A DNA stretch of 64,000 bases, taken from NCBI RefSeq assembly GCF_000764305.2, contig NW_025937535.1:40486-104485 (forward strand). Reading direction: 5' to 3'. Below are positions 47,114 through 58,869 of the stretch, piece by piece. The notes below the pieces were generated by a model that was not told the DNA's origin, made no database searches, and worked only from the letters and a program-made list of their open reading frames with translations. The position numbers were made by a program, and so were the translations under genes. This DNA is from Hyalella azteca (Eukaryota; Arthropoda; Malacostraca; Amphipoda; Hyalellidae). Each line of letters starts with the position of its first letter. Position 1 is the first letter of the stretch.

Positions 47114-47558
47114 GTGAGTAAATTATTTAAATGAATATATTTGGCTAAGTTCATCAATTAACTATTACACTTCTTGATCATGTTAATATTTTTCATTAGA
47201 TAATGGAATTCAGCAAGGGCTCATTTTATTTTAGTTTGCTTGCTGTATCAAATATCTTTGTGAAATTTACATTATAAAATTAAATATGATCCTATATATG
47301 ACGACTTGTAAGCTATCCCAATGAATATTTAATGTTTTGCATTCAAATAAGTCTTTGATAATATTGTATGACTAGTCTAGTATGCCTGTGTTGAAGATAA
47401 ATAAGTGGGGTCTGTTGCAAATTATTGACGCAAGACAGAATTTTTACAGCAAGCTGGGTTTCAAAACTTCCACTCACAGTTTCAAACTTGATGGAGTGAA
47501 CCAAAATGGTTAACATCTTATTCATGCTTGTGTCACCTTGTAGGTTAAAGATTTTACC

Positions 47559-47559
47559 N
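47559..47559. other. Single N at an assembly break
   Basis: Left of the N the sequence follows intron 1 as in version B up to GATTTTACC; right of it the sequence is unrelated. Unknown sequence fills 47560-47800. Confidence 0.85.
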
Positions 47560-47888
47560 AATCCCAGATCGACCTCCCCTGCAACACTACCAGCGGCGAG
47601 AAGCAAGCAACAGCATCGTGCATAAGGTGGCCCAAATGAGGGCGGATGAACGATAATCAGAGGCGGCGATCCATCGTGGCCTGGGACTGCTGTGTCCCTA
47701 ACAAATACTAAGGATACTAAGTAAATGATTATACGACGGTGCGAAGAAATTCCTCCATATGATTTCATCTGAAGTTTTTTCCAGTTAATATACTATTGTG
47801 TTCCAACTCTAAATTATGTCCAAAATATTTTTACTGTTGCAGCGAATGTATTTGAGTAATTAAAGTAATTTATCACTTCATGTTTCAG

Positions 47889-48086
47889 ATACCTGTCAAC
47901 TCAGTTGACAGTAATGGGCGGACGGCACTGCATATGGCGGCGTATGGCAACTCTGTAGCTGCGGCTCGTCTCCTGCTGGCTGCGGGTGCCAACACTGAGG
48001 CCTACGATATCACAGGCAGCGGTGCCTTGCAGGCAGCCGTCGCGAGTGGACGTGTGCACCTCGTCACTTTGCTCCTTGAAAACGAA
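47889..48086 (+). CDS. Ankyrin gene exon 3, version A (two ankyrin repeats)
   Basis: 198 bp, phase 0 at both ends, encoding 66 residues, exactly two 33-residue repeats: NGRTALHMAAYGNSVAAARL and GSGALQAAVASGRVHLVTLL. Acceptor TGTTTCAG, donor GTAAGT. Version B keeps only its last 40 or so bases (58644-58682). Confidence 0.85.
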
Positions 48087-48234
48087 GTAAGTCGATAAAG
48101 TTTGTGGTATTTACAAATGAGAGATTACGTGTAGGAACTTAGGTGTTCCATATTATTCTGAGAACGTTCGTGACTGCACCTTATTATATTTATAGAATGA
48201 ATGTAGTGCTGCACATTACGGAAATTGATGCAGT

Positions 48235-48465
48235 CATGGTTGAACTAGTATAAGGTTGACCCATGAGAAGTTCATTTATGCGGATGTAGCTTGTTCGCCC
48301 GTGACGTCACTGATCTCAGTGACGTCACGGGCTTTAACTATTCACCGAAATGCGATCAAATCAGTCAACCAATCTGTCATGGGAATGACGGGATTGTTTA
48401 CGTTTTGGAAAGCTGAACTTAAAGACGGAACTTCTGGTGGGTCAACCTTATTTAGTTCAACCATA
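48235..48465. mobile_element. hAT-type MITE with 8-bp target duplication
   Basis: 231 bp between GATGCAGT direct repeats (48227-48234, 48466-48473). Ends CATGGTTGAACTA and TTAGTTCAACCATA, with inner TAAGGTTGACCCA arms. Version B lacks it. A palindrome in the middle holds two TGACGTCA sites (48299-48331). Confidence 0.8.
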
Positions 48466-48510
48466 GATGCAGTAGAGTTGTAATGAATATTTAAAGTTTT
48501 TCTTCAACAG

Positions 48511-48615
48511 GCATCAGTCGGTCATGAGGACAAATATGGCAACACTGCCCTGCACTACGCCTGCCTATTGGCTCCCTCGAAGTCTGCGGACACAATCTTG
48601 TCTGCTATTCTGACT
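48511..48615 (+). pseudogene. Ankyrin exon 4 fragment, version A
   Basis: Encodes ASVGHEDKYGNTALHYACLL to LSAILT, then departs from the version at 59901 and runs into a palindrome. No donor follows, so this copy is incomplete as assembled. Confidence 0.7.
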
Positions 48616-48716
48616 AAACACAAACACAGCCACAGATGTTGCTGTCACAGCAACATCTGTGTTGACATCATCTGTTTGTGTTGACAGCAACACAAACACA
48701 GCCACAGATGCTGTCA
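48616..48716. repeat. Nested palindrome
   Basis: CACAGATGTTGCTG is followed by CAGCAACATCTGTG, and TTTGTGTTGACAGC by GCAACACAAAC. Nested inverted repeats start right where the exon 4 homology ends. Confidence 0.8.
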
Positions 48717-48719
48717 TAC

Positions 48720-51700
48720 AACTCATCTCAGTCATGAAAGCTTCTTATTTAAGCCACTGAGAAATTCAGTGCAATTCTACAGTATCTTGAATTGAATTTT
48801 GAATAATTTTCAGCATATCAAGGTTCATAAAAGATGCATATATAATTAAACAATATAGTAGAATAATACTTAATGAATAAGAGTAAATCTATAGCAGATA
48901 AACTATGCCCCTCACCTGAAAGCTCCTGTGACAGATGATCACTGCAGAACAAATCCTTTGGACTGGCATAAGATAATTTATATTATATTATGTTTATATT
49001 TCTTCAGTAACATCCTAACAAAACTGAAATAAAATATGAAAGACCAAGTAAGTTTTGTGTTCATGAAATAATCTTTTTATTTTCATATAAATTGTTTGAA
49101 AATTGCCCAAAAATTAACAATATTTTCTTAGAAATATTCAAAATTCAATAAAACAACACAAATCAAAAGAATAACTAGATCTATCAAATAAAGAAAAACC
49201 TACATGAACAAATGCAAATAATTAACATTTCCTTTACCTTTATATTCTTGGCCAAATTGTATTGAACAAATCATTCGAATGAAATTAAATTCATTCAAAT
49301 TTTGGGTCTTTAGGCAGATTAACAAGGGCACTAATTGAAAGATTCCAGTAACAGGTTAAGTGCGGCACGACCAACTGGCGAGTTGCAATGCCTTTTTTTG
49401 GATAAATTCCACAATTAGTTTTTTCCAATTGCAGTTGTCAACAAAAATCTATGATTGCAGTACAACCCCATTAAATTTTAAAAAGCCCGGAAAGAAGGAA
49501 AATTTAATTTATACACAGTAACCTATATATTTACTACTTTATTTTCAATCGTAGGCCCTTTTTATTCGCGGACTTTTTTTAGGCCATCTGCCTGAAACAT
49601 GGGTCGTGCCACACTTAACATGTTAACAAAGAAGCCACTATTTTAATATCATTAAAGATAATGATTCATCAATCCTTTGAACTTCCAAATTATTGAGGAA
49701 ATATTAGTAGTAAAAACTTAAATAAGTAAAATAAATTCCGAATTTTTGCAATTCCACATCAATTTTATTAAACCTCATGATTCCACAGAAAAAATTCAAT
49801 TCCAAACCCAATAAGCAGTCACCAGCTTTTATTTTAAACTAAGAGCTTATAGCATATGTGATGATCAGCCACACATGAACATGGTTATTTAGATCACATT
49901 TGAGTAAATAATGGCATTGCATGTATTAAATTGTGTAAAAGAAATAAAAATGAACAGAACATGACAATAGATAAGAGATTTCAGAACAGCTGAACTTCAT
50001 GTCTGTCAATTAGGGAGTAGCTTACAAATGCTGGCAGGCCACGAAAAACCCAGTCATGCACTTGCATTCACTCCTTACTCTCATCTATACTTCTTTACAA
50101 TCACTCACTCCTCACACTAACTTCTCACTCTCATATATACCTCTTTACAAACACACTCACTATCCCACTTACATGTAAACACCTTTCCACTCCCATGGCA
50201 CTCACATTCAAATCAAATTCACTCAAAATAACACCTTGCACCAGCCATCAGTACCAAGTACCATCAAAATAATCACCCAGCTTTGGGTGCTCGCAAAACT
50301 CAGTGAAGAAAAGATTCAACATGTTTATAGATGGGAGTGTTATATAGATTTCTTTTCTTTGCATATTTATAATTTGAGACTCATAGCAAGAAGCATGGCA
50401 TTAACTGCATTGTTGTTGTTCTTGAGCCCCATCTTGCTTCACAAAGCAAGGTGGGGCCTAGACCCAGTCCTGGGGCCAGCCAAGGTCAGTGGCTCCAAAA
50501 AATATATGGGCTTTGGTTAGGACGGGGAAAAAGTTGACTGTCGATTTGGGCCCACATAGAGGCCATGCTCCAACCACAAGCAGGCCAAGAGATATTTGGA
50601 AGGTTTGGACTTCATTGTTCTTCTTACTATTTGTTACAATTTATGCATTTAAGTTGAACTTTTCTAGCCTGTAGCAATCAATTGCCCACACAACACTGAC
50701 AGCACTCAGCAGGGACTGCAGGGACTTGATTGTCGACTTGATTGTTGGATAGAAGAGATGCTTGTTATTCACGTCCTGATTGGGGTAAACAACTAACTGT
50801 CATGTCATAAGTGAAGACAGAAAAGATACAGAACAGGGAACATGAAATAAAATTAAGCAAGGACCACATACACAGATCATTCTGGAAAATAGAGCAGAAG
50901 CCATTCATGAATGAGACAAAAATGTCCATGGGACCACCAACAATGCTTGTGAGTTGTGGTCAGGATTGGAAATTTCCTACTTGTTTATGAAATCTCACAG
51001 CTCCAGCGCGAAAATTTTTTAATACATTAGGAATCTTGTGGCCCCATCGTGCACTTTCGTTAACAATTAGATAGGAGGTAATTCATCTGGGCTTCTGGGG
51101 GAAATCTCATGGTTCTGCTAAAATATTCAGTTCAATAATAATAACCTTGTTTCCATGGTAGGGCAAATTTTGCCATTCAAATTGCCAAATTGGAAGCACT
51201 ATTCAACTGAATTTGGATTTGGTTTCTAAGCACAGCTGTAGCAGGAAGCCTGGAAGTGTTACAAGTGTACTGTGTAGCCCTCCCACTCTCAGCCGGGCAG
51301 CCCAGCCTTACACCAACACAGCTCTCACTTGTCACTTGATAGTTGTTTAGTTGATTCGCTCTTGTCCCAATATCTGCATTTTCAACCTAGACTCTGTGCC
51401 TCCACAGAGGCTCAGAGCAAGCTTGCTTCAATCAAGCTTTCACAGTCAGATTCCTCCACCCTAAGTCCTTAATGACCTTATCCACTATCATTAACTAAAA
51501 CATTATCATCAATCATCCACTTGCATATTACATTATTTTATTAGCTTCCCCAAGACCGAGAGCAGTAACAGACTAACAGTATTAGTATTACCATGATACC
51601 ATTTTCCATTGCTCCAGCTCCAACTTTCCAAGCGCAAGGGGCGGGCCAAAAGCTGAGCCGGTAAGGCAGATGAACTCTCCAAACTCCAGTCCAATGTTAT

Positions 51701-52130
51701 AGTATTATACCAACTTCAGCTTCTAAAAGGAAGAAAAAGAAAACCAAAAAAAGAAAAAAAATAGCAAAGCAGACTTATAAACCTCTGAGTCTGAGCCTCT
51801 GAGGGAGAAAGGCCAGACGGCTGAGAGTGAGACCGCCCAGTTGAGTTGAGTTTAATTAATAGGCTGTTTATAGTTTAGCCAGACACAGACTGCTAGTTGA
51901 GTTTAGGAAGGAGCTACCTTACTATTTAAGTTATTAAGAGTACCTATGAAACTTTGGATCACAATATTTAATCAGTTACTTTAGGGAACGAAATTAACAC
52001 ACGGGCTTTCGCTGTGAACGCAACTGACAATTGCCCGCTACCGATCCCGGCTACAGCCATTCCGCCGCGAACGAACTCTGCAATGTCAAGTTGTCAACGA
52101 ACGTTTCCGACCCGTGCCACACCAACTCCA
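48720..52130. other. No gene seen
   Basis: Long AT-rich stretch with chance frames only. Not matched in the other version, so it may be intron or misplaced sequence. Confidence 0.5.
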
Positions 52131-52139
52131 GTTTTCGAG

Positions 52140-53100
52140 GTGCAAAAATTTTACTAACATATTATGAATTATTAACGCACAAATGATAGTAACAATATGT
52201 CTATAGTACATAAAAAAATTAATTCTGTTACTCCTACCGTTGGTAATCCTTAGTTATTCTTCCATGTCATAGTATATAGGCTACAAAGTTGAATAATCCA
52301 CCAACAAACGAAACAATGAAACATACTCTCAGAAAACTGCACCGCGAGTAAGGTTCAACAACATTAATTTAATCAAAGCAACAAACATTGATTAATTTAT
52401 CGAAAAATGTAGACCGCGAGAGTTTCTTACTGGATTTACATGTTCTCTGCGATGTCAACGAACTTTTCAGTGCCACTCCCAGTTTTCGATGTTCGTTTTC
52501 TCGCCAGGGGCATTGCGCACCGAGAATAGAGTCGCGTACTACAACAAAAACTAACATGATGAACTAATGTTTCTCAATAATTTCATCACAAATTAAAATA
52601 AAAATAGTGCAAAATTTTCAGTAATATATAATGAATTTTCAACGCAGAAATTACTGAAACAATGTGTGCAACAGTCTACCTAAAAATTAATAAATAAGAT
52701 AAAAACAAATCGTTACTGTTGCCGTTGTTATTTCTTCCTTATTCTTACATAAGTAAAAACATAGTTAAATAAACCACCAACAAAACGATGAAATATGCCC
52801 TCTTTTGTTGGTCCAAAATAAAGGTACTGAGTGCAGAACAATCGCTCTCAGTCTCGTCTCGAGAAGTTCAGTTGGCAGATATTAAACAACCAACACAAAA
52901 ATTGCATAATCACTGTTCACGTTTGTTGATGTATTTAACAAGTTTGTTCCTTGATCATTAGCGTGTAGGTTAGATACCTGCACCGATAGTAAAGTTCGGT
53001 GAATGAAATTAAAGGAAGCGAATAAACTTGATTAAATTATCAAAAAAAAAAGAAGCAAACCACGAGAGTTTCTCACTGGATTACTCGCTCAACCAACCAC
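52140..53100. repeat. Diverged tandem duplication
   Basis: About 52140-52480 and 52740-53100 share blocks such as ACCACCAACAAA, CGCGAGAGTTTCT / CACGAGAGTTTCT and CTGGATT in the same order. Confidence 0.6.
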
Positions 53101-53329
53101 AACTGAGAGTCTGACTGTCTGCACAGTGCACAGTGAGACAGCGTGAGCAGGGCTCCCAGCCAATAATATGAGAAAAAAACTTAGATAGTTACTGAAAAAC
53201 ACCCAGATTATCCCAGATTCTGTATAAAAAACAGACAACATATTTCATAGAAAAACATTATAATTTTGCTTACTTCCGATCGAATTATAAATATTCGGCT
53301 ACTTCTAAATTGATGTTCTCTCTCTTTTT

Positions 53330-54052
53330 TTGTTTATAACGCCGTTTAAATCGTATATAGCATGTTCCATCTACAACGTCTCTCACAATGACAGAGTGAT
53401 GATGTTGAAGTCGACAATGGAAAAATATTTAGGAGTTGATGTCGACAATGAATTGAAATTTTCTAAGCATATTGAAGCTCAAGTTAATAAATCCAATAAA
53501 CGACTTGGACTGATCAGATGCTCTTACGAGTACATAGATGCTGAAGCGATGAAGCAGTTGTTTGTTGCTGTCGTGCGCCCGAACCTAGAGTTTGGAAACG
53601 TCGTGTGGTCACCGAAACTTGAAAAGGACAAAAATTTAATAGAAAGTGTTCAAAGACACGCAACAAGAATAGTTCCGGGCTTGAAAGGCAAGTCCTATTA
53701 GGAAAGATTAAAGATTATGAAGCTTACAAGCCTCAGTTATCGACGTTTGCGTGGGGACCTCATTGAAGTATACAAGTTTACTCATGACTTATACAAGGTC
53801 TCAGAAGGATTACTAGAATTTGAAACAAGAACCAACACCAGGGGCCACGGCTATAAGCTAAAAAAACAGCGCTGGAACACATCCATGCGACAACATTTCT
53901 TCTCGCTTCGAGTCACCGACATGTGGAACAGCCTACCTGATAGCATCGTTGACGCTCCGAGTATGAACGCCTTCAAGAACAGACTAGACGAAGGTATGCA
54001 GGAGCATATGTTAAGTCTTAAAATGCCTAGCAAATTACGGAGCAGGCAATAA
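53330..54052 (+). pseudogene. LINE reverse transcriptase C-terminal fragment, copy B
   Basis: Longer than copy A: it adds EKYLGVDVDNELKFSKHIEA before and SLRVTDMWNSLPDSIVDAPS after. An in-frame TAG at about 53699 replaces GAG of copy A. CR1/L2-like by motif. Upstream RT catalytic motifs are absent (5' truncated). Confidence 0.8.
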
Positions 54053-54272
54053 GTCCAGACGAAGCTACGCAGGAGCATATGTTAAGTCTTAAAATGCCTA
54101 GCAAATTACGGACCAGGCAATAAGTCCAGACGAAGCTATGCAGGAGCATATGTTCAGTCTTAAAACTGTCTCTTATACACATCTAGATGTGTATAAGAGA
54201 CAGAAGCTATGCAGGAGCATATGTTCAGTCTTAAAATGCCTAGCAAATTACGGACCAGGCAATAAGTCCAGA
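53984..54272. repeat. ~71-bp repeat of the LINE 3' end
   Basis: Four units, each with GGAGCATATGTTAAGTCTTA or its TTCAG variant and CCTAGCAAATTACGGA. The adapter sits inside one unit, so some copies may be assembly products. Confidence 0.75.
54166..54203. other. Nextera junction adapter (library artefact)
   Basis: CTGTCTCTTATACACATCT, the 19-bp Tn5 mosaic end, followed at once by its reverse complement. This 38-bp product is the mate-pair junction sequence, not genome. Confidence 0.95.
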
Positions 54273-54273
54273 N
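54273..54273. other. Single N at an assembly break
   Basis: Joins the LINE 3' repeat directly to sequence that in version A follows 2.4 kb further on (GATGCTACTTATGTCC). Confidence 0.85.
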
Positions 54274-54389
54274 GATGCTACTTATGTCCATTGACAAGAG
54301 TCTTTGTGACCAGTTTTAATCTGTTCCTTCTACAGTAGGTAATTATAAATAAATTTAAGTAATGCCTCGTAATTGGCTATTGCTTTTGA

Positions 54390-54593
54390 CGAGTTAACTC
54401 GAATTTAGCAGATCCAACTCTCCGGAACGGACAACGATGTTTGTTTACAAGCGTTGCCATGGCAACAGGTCACAAACCCACCTTAGGCCAGTGTTGTCCA
54501 CGAAGCAGTTTTGATCGCGCTAGAAAGACATCGTTCTGTTTTGTTTATAAATTAGATCGGATCTTTCGAAGGCTGTTCATTCGAGTGCTGGGG
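54390..54593 (+). promoter_or_regulatory. Ankyrin gene promoter and first non-coding exon, version B
   Basis: X-box GTTGCCATGGCAAC at 54453-54466 and the same CTGGG/GTGAGT donor as version A. Confidence 0.5.
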
Positions 54594-55300
54594 TGAGTTA
54601 TTCAGTTATTAATTTTCTACATGGCAGTACCTAATGATGCAGCTTCTCCAGCTCCAGCAGATTGCAGAATATAGCCTTTTAGTTTTAGCCCCAGCCAGGC
54701 TAGCCTTCCAGGTAGAAATTTAAGTTGCCAAATTTTGCACCCATTTTTTGTTAAGCAGTGTGCACTTTCAAATTAATGACCTTAATTATGAAATTATGAT
54801 ATTAGGGCAACTTGTAATTTATATGTGTTGCAAGAGTATGATTTGATTTGTTTAGACGATTTATAATTTTATCAGAAAACTTTCAACAATATCAATTAAA
54901 ATTTAAAATTTGTAATTTAAAAATTTGTTTAGCCATTGTTAAAAATTTTTCCACTTCAAAAATCTTATAAAATTAGTAAAATATTTTTAATTTTCTAGTT
55001 TGAAGATTGAGGTCAAGGAGTTACTGCTGAATTTAATTTGCCTGCCTGGCCCTAGAGTAAAGGCTATCTACTTCATCTGGGGTTTGCATCAAAATAGCCA
55101 AGTACCTATTTTCCTGGAAATAATCCAGGGTGCAGAAAGTGGGTGACTTTCAAAAGATTATTGGTGACGTATCAGCGGCAAAATTTGTGCCTTCAGAAGA
55201 TCCTGCTGACACACTTGGATTGAAATTATTGCATATAAAAAATTACTTTGAAATTATCACAAATCTAGAAGACCGCAAACTCACAGTAAGGTTCCTGGTA

Positions 55301-56345
55301 TTGTCAAATGGGGTAAGACAGGATTGCAGCCTTCATGGGGTAAGAAAGAACCAGCCCATGGCATGCATTCTAATTGCACTGAATTTAATATGACAAAAGA
55401 ATATGTTAGAGCAATCATTGCCTGTCATTTCAGTGTTTGTTTCAACCCTCTTCTGCAAATAATGAATTTCTGACTAATTTTTAAAATTTAAATGAATATA
55501 TTATTGTGTAGTACATGGAGTATTTTGGTCAAAATTTTTATCTTTTGCTCAAACTTCATTCTAACTTGTTAGCTTTTTTAATTAGATAAATTTAGCATAC
55601 TATTGTGAAATGCATCTTGGGGATGGAGAAAATAGGGATGTCTCTTCCCATTAGTGAGTTGCAGAACAATGTGCAAGAGTTGTTGGGGGAAAAATCGTTG
55701 TGTGCAACATAAAAAATAATTATTATCACAATTTTGTGAGAGGGCATGAGCCATGTTTGAAGTAGTGCACCACAAATGCAGTTAGCAAGAAAACACATGA
55801 CGTCCGACTCTTAAGTTATTATCCATTGGTTTTATTACCAATTTGATAAATTTTCAGACAATGACACTAATGGAACATACATGTAGTATTTGGCAGTGCT
55901 CTACAATGAATCAAAGCCAACCTACTATTTCTATGCTTAACAAAATTTTCTCGTGACAAAAACTTCAATGTGACTGATATTAGAGTTGACTTCCCGCAAC
56001 ACAAAACAGTAACAAGTGGTTGTTTAATCAAATAATGTGTTTCTAGATGGATAATATTGAATATCAGATTTGTACTTTTATTAAAAACCTTGTAACATAA
56101 GAATTAACAGTTGGTCCTTTCTTAACCCAGCCTGGTCCCATCTTACCCCAATGGGGTAAGATGGGACCAGCTCACTTTTTTTAATCTGTACAGAAAACTA
56201 TGTTAGATGCAAAAGGTCTGAGTTTTAGCTTAGAAGCCCATTGCTTAACTACACCTTGTGATAGGTTTAGGGTTTTTTAGTTAAACATGGTATAGATGCT
56301 ACAGACTTGTTTGTGATTTCGGTCCTGTCTTACCCCATCTGACTA
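55301..56345. mobile_element. TA-targeting DNA transposon, absent from version A
   Basis: 1,045 bp, ends TTGTCAAATGGGGTAAGACA and the inverse TAGTCAGATGGGGTAAGACA, flanked by TA. Version A has a single TA at 46203-46204. A central palindrome reads TCTTACCCCAATGGGGTAAGA (two arms of ten) near 56140. No transposase. Confidence 0.9.
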
Positions 56346-57286
56346 TATGTTGGATGGATCAGGATGCAGTGAAGCTTGTCTGGAAATCAGTTGCAATGAT
56401 GCAGTGCGTGGAGAATAAGGGATATACCGTACTATCAAAGTTGTTAGCAGCATTTTCTTATTAAAAATTACCCAGTGACGGATCTTGAAAATGGGTGGCA
56501 ATGCTTTGGGCTAAAAATCCATATATTGGCAACACTGCTTGCACCCTCTGCACACTGTGAAATAATAATAGTTAATTTTTGATCTTCTGGGTTTCCTGAA
56601 TATTTCAACATTATTTTGGAAAAAATCAATGTATATTAATTGTAAATTAATTGGTAAATTGTGCTGGCAATAGATTTGCTTGAATAATTTAGCTTCATTT
56701 ATTGACTATTCTTTTGATATAGTAAGCCAGTTTTCTTAGGCTAAATTGGTAAATAGTAATATGATGTTATGAACTGTCACAGTAAGTGGGCTCTATCTAT
56801 ATATTAACCAAGCATGATTGCAATCCTTAGCATTGTGCTGTGTAATGTTTTGGTAAGATCAGGCTGGGCCTAAGTTGAAGAGGTTGTATCAAATACAGTA
56901 CAGGTATATATACCAGTTGAACTAGGTTAAAAATAATTCATAAATTAGGTCACTGATTTTAAAACTGTTATGGTAATTATCAAGTCATATTTGAAGGTTC
57001 ATCTGAGAATAAAAGGAGTAAACAATGTTGGTCGTTGTAGTAAAAAAATAGTGGTATAAATTGCCAAAAGGTACCTATCTGACTGTACACAATGTTATGG
57101 TATGCCCAATCTCTATGCCAACAAATTATGATAATTAATCTATATAAAGAAGAATTTTTTTAAAATTTTGTATAGAATTATGATATTTAAAATATTTCTG
57201 AGGACCAGAACATTGATTTTGAGTAGCCTTGACATTTAAAAAAGCATTAACTTCTGTTTGTCTCAAAGATACTCTAGTTTGGTGAA

Positions 57287-57396
57287 ATGAAGAAACTAAG
57301 GCGCATGCTTGGTGGTGTTGCCGTCTTGGGCGGTGGCAGCAGAGACTCGGGCATCAGCGGCAGCCTGGACTCAGTTTTCCCTAAAATTGTTGTGCA
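57287..57396 (+). CDS. Ankyrin gene first coding exon, version B
   Basis: 110 bp from ATG, encoding MKKLRRMLGGVAVLGGGSRD and DSVFPKIVVQ, phase 2 out at GTGAGT. Confidence 0.8.
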
Positions 57397-58093
57397 GTGA
57401 GTAAATTATTTAAATTAATCTATTTTGCTGAGTTCATCAATTAGCTATTGCACTTCTTGATCATGTTAATATTAATCATTAGATGATCTAATTCAGCAAG
57501 GGCTCATTTTATTTAGTTTGCTTGCTGTATCAAATATCTTTGTGAAATTTGCATTATAAAATTAAAGATGATCCTATCTATGACGACTTGTAAGCTATCC
57601 CAATGAATATATAATGTTTGGTGTTCAAATAAGTCATTGATAATATTGTATGACTAGTCTAGTATGCCTGTGTTGAAGATAAATAAGTGAGGTCTGCTGC
57701 AAATTATTGAGACGAGTCAGAATTTTTACAGCAAGCTGGGTTTCAAAACTATCACTCAAAGTTTCAAACCTGATGAGCAAACCAAAATGGTCAACATCTT
57801 ATTTATGCTTGTGTCACCTTGTAGATTAAAGATTTTACCTCTCACTAAATTGATTGTACTTTGATAAAATGAACAGTTAAAATACAAGCATTCAGCATTC
57901 TTATATTTTTGAAGTACTGTTCTGGCAACTAATAATAAATTTTTATAAACTCTTGACAGTTTGAGGTTTGCATACTTGTATTGTGTGGATGGATATGATA
58001 TTTATCCTTGATGCATTGCATTGTTTTATGCAATCCTGGATGAATTTTTTTACTGTTGTCATTGACAAGAATGTTTTAACTTTCATTTTTCAG

Positions 58094-58376
58094 AGATGGC
58101 ACTCCTGCACGTCCGAGACTTGGCGACAGTGCAGATGATGACGTCATACTACAGAGATTTGGCACCACTCGAACAGACGATGACGTCACCACGTATCAGA
58201 GTTACAGGACATCTTCCCTCGACTCCTTAAATCAAATCGGCCGCTCCCCTAAGAATGATAGACACTGCTTTGATATGAAGAAAACTGAGGTCCTGCAGTT
58301 TGATAACTTCGAGAATAAGTTATTAAAAGCCGCTTATGAGGGAAACTTGCCCAAACTCAGGAAACGTCTGAAAACT
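58094..58376 (+). CDS. Ankyrin gene exon 2
   Basis: 283 bp, phase 2 in, 0 out; TTTTTCAG acceptor, GTGAGT donor. It encodes an acidic linker (DSADDDVILQRFG) and ends FENKLLKAAYEGNLPKLRKR, the first half of an ankyrin repeat. It joins in frame to 47889, which completes the repeat, although that exon lies 10 kb upstream in this assembly. Confidence 0.85.
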
Positions 58377-58432
58377 GTGAGTAGTTTTACTAAAGTTATT
58401 TGTTATTTTGTTGTTATTTGTTAAAGTTATTT

Positions 58433-58552
58433 GTTTGCCCAGTGGTTAAAGTTCAGAGTACCAAGATTGGCGCAGAGAGGTGCGGGTTCGATCCCAGCTC
58501 TGTGCGCCAGTTTCTGGTCAGAATCGGCGAGGAGGCCGGGCGGTTAAGCACA
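58433..58552 (+). mobile_element. tRNA-derived SINE, cut by the adapter
   Basis: Box-A-like TGCCCAGTGGTTAAAG, perfect box B GGTTCGATCC at 58485-58494, then CAGAATCGGCGAGGAGGCC. The sequence stops where the adapter begins. Confidence 0.8.
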
Positions 58553-58589
58553 TGTCTCTTATACACATCTAGATGTGTATAAGAGACAG
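58553..58589. other. Nextera junction adapter, second copy
   Basis: The same mosaic-end inverted repeat, lacking the first base. The following 50 bp are unlike anything else here, and an N follows at 58642. Confidence 0.95.
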
Positions 58590-58641
58590 CCATTTATGAC
58601 GACCGTATTGAATTTCTGGTCGAGTTCGCTGAGGCATGGCC

Positions 58642-58682
58642 NTGGACGTGTGCACCTCGTCACTTTGCTCCTTGAAAACGAA
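58642..58682 (+). pseudogene. N and last part of ankyrin exon 3, version B
   Basis: After the N at 58642 the sequence resumes 40 bases from the end of exon 3 (GACGTGTGCACCTCGTCACT) with its GTAAGT donor. Confidence 0.8.
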
Positions 58683-58869
58683 GTAAGTCAAAGAACTTTG
58701 ATTTTTCCAAATGAGAGGTAACGTGTAGGAACTTAACTGTTCTATATTATTCGGAAAAGCGTGCGTGACTGTACCTTATTATTTTTATAGAATGAATATA
58801 GTGCTATAACAACGGAAGTTGAAGCAGACGAGTTGTAGTGAATAGTTCAAGAAATTTTTTCCTCAACAG

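Larger units (their letters stand above)
41250..48615 (+). other. Ankyrin locus, version A of an apparent false duplication
   Basis: Matches 52825-58974 in blocks: 41255-42410, 44953-46440, 46980-47558, 48060-48086 and 48511-48615. Differences are mostly insertions of mobile elements. The pattern is best explained by two haplotypes assembled in series. Confidence 0.7.

Noticed and set aside
58440..58510. Possible functional tRNA gene
   Set aside because: Box A and box B are present, but no cloverleaf with acceptor stem can be drawn and the same sequence continues into a SINE body in several copies.
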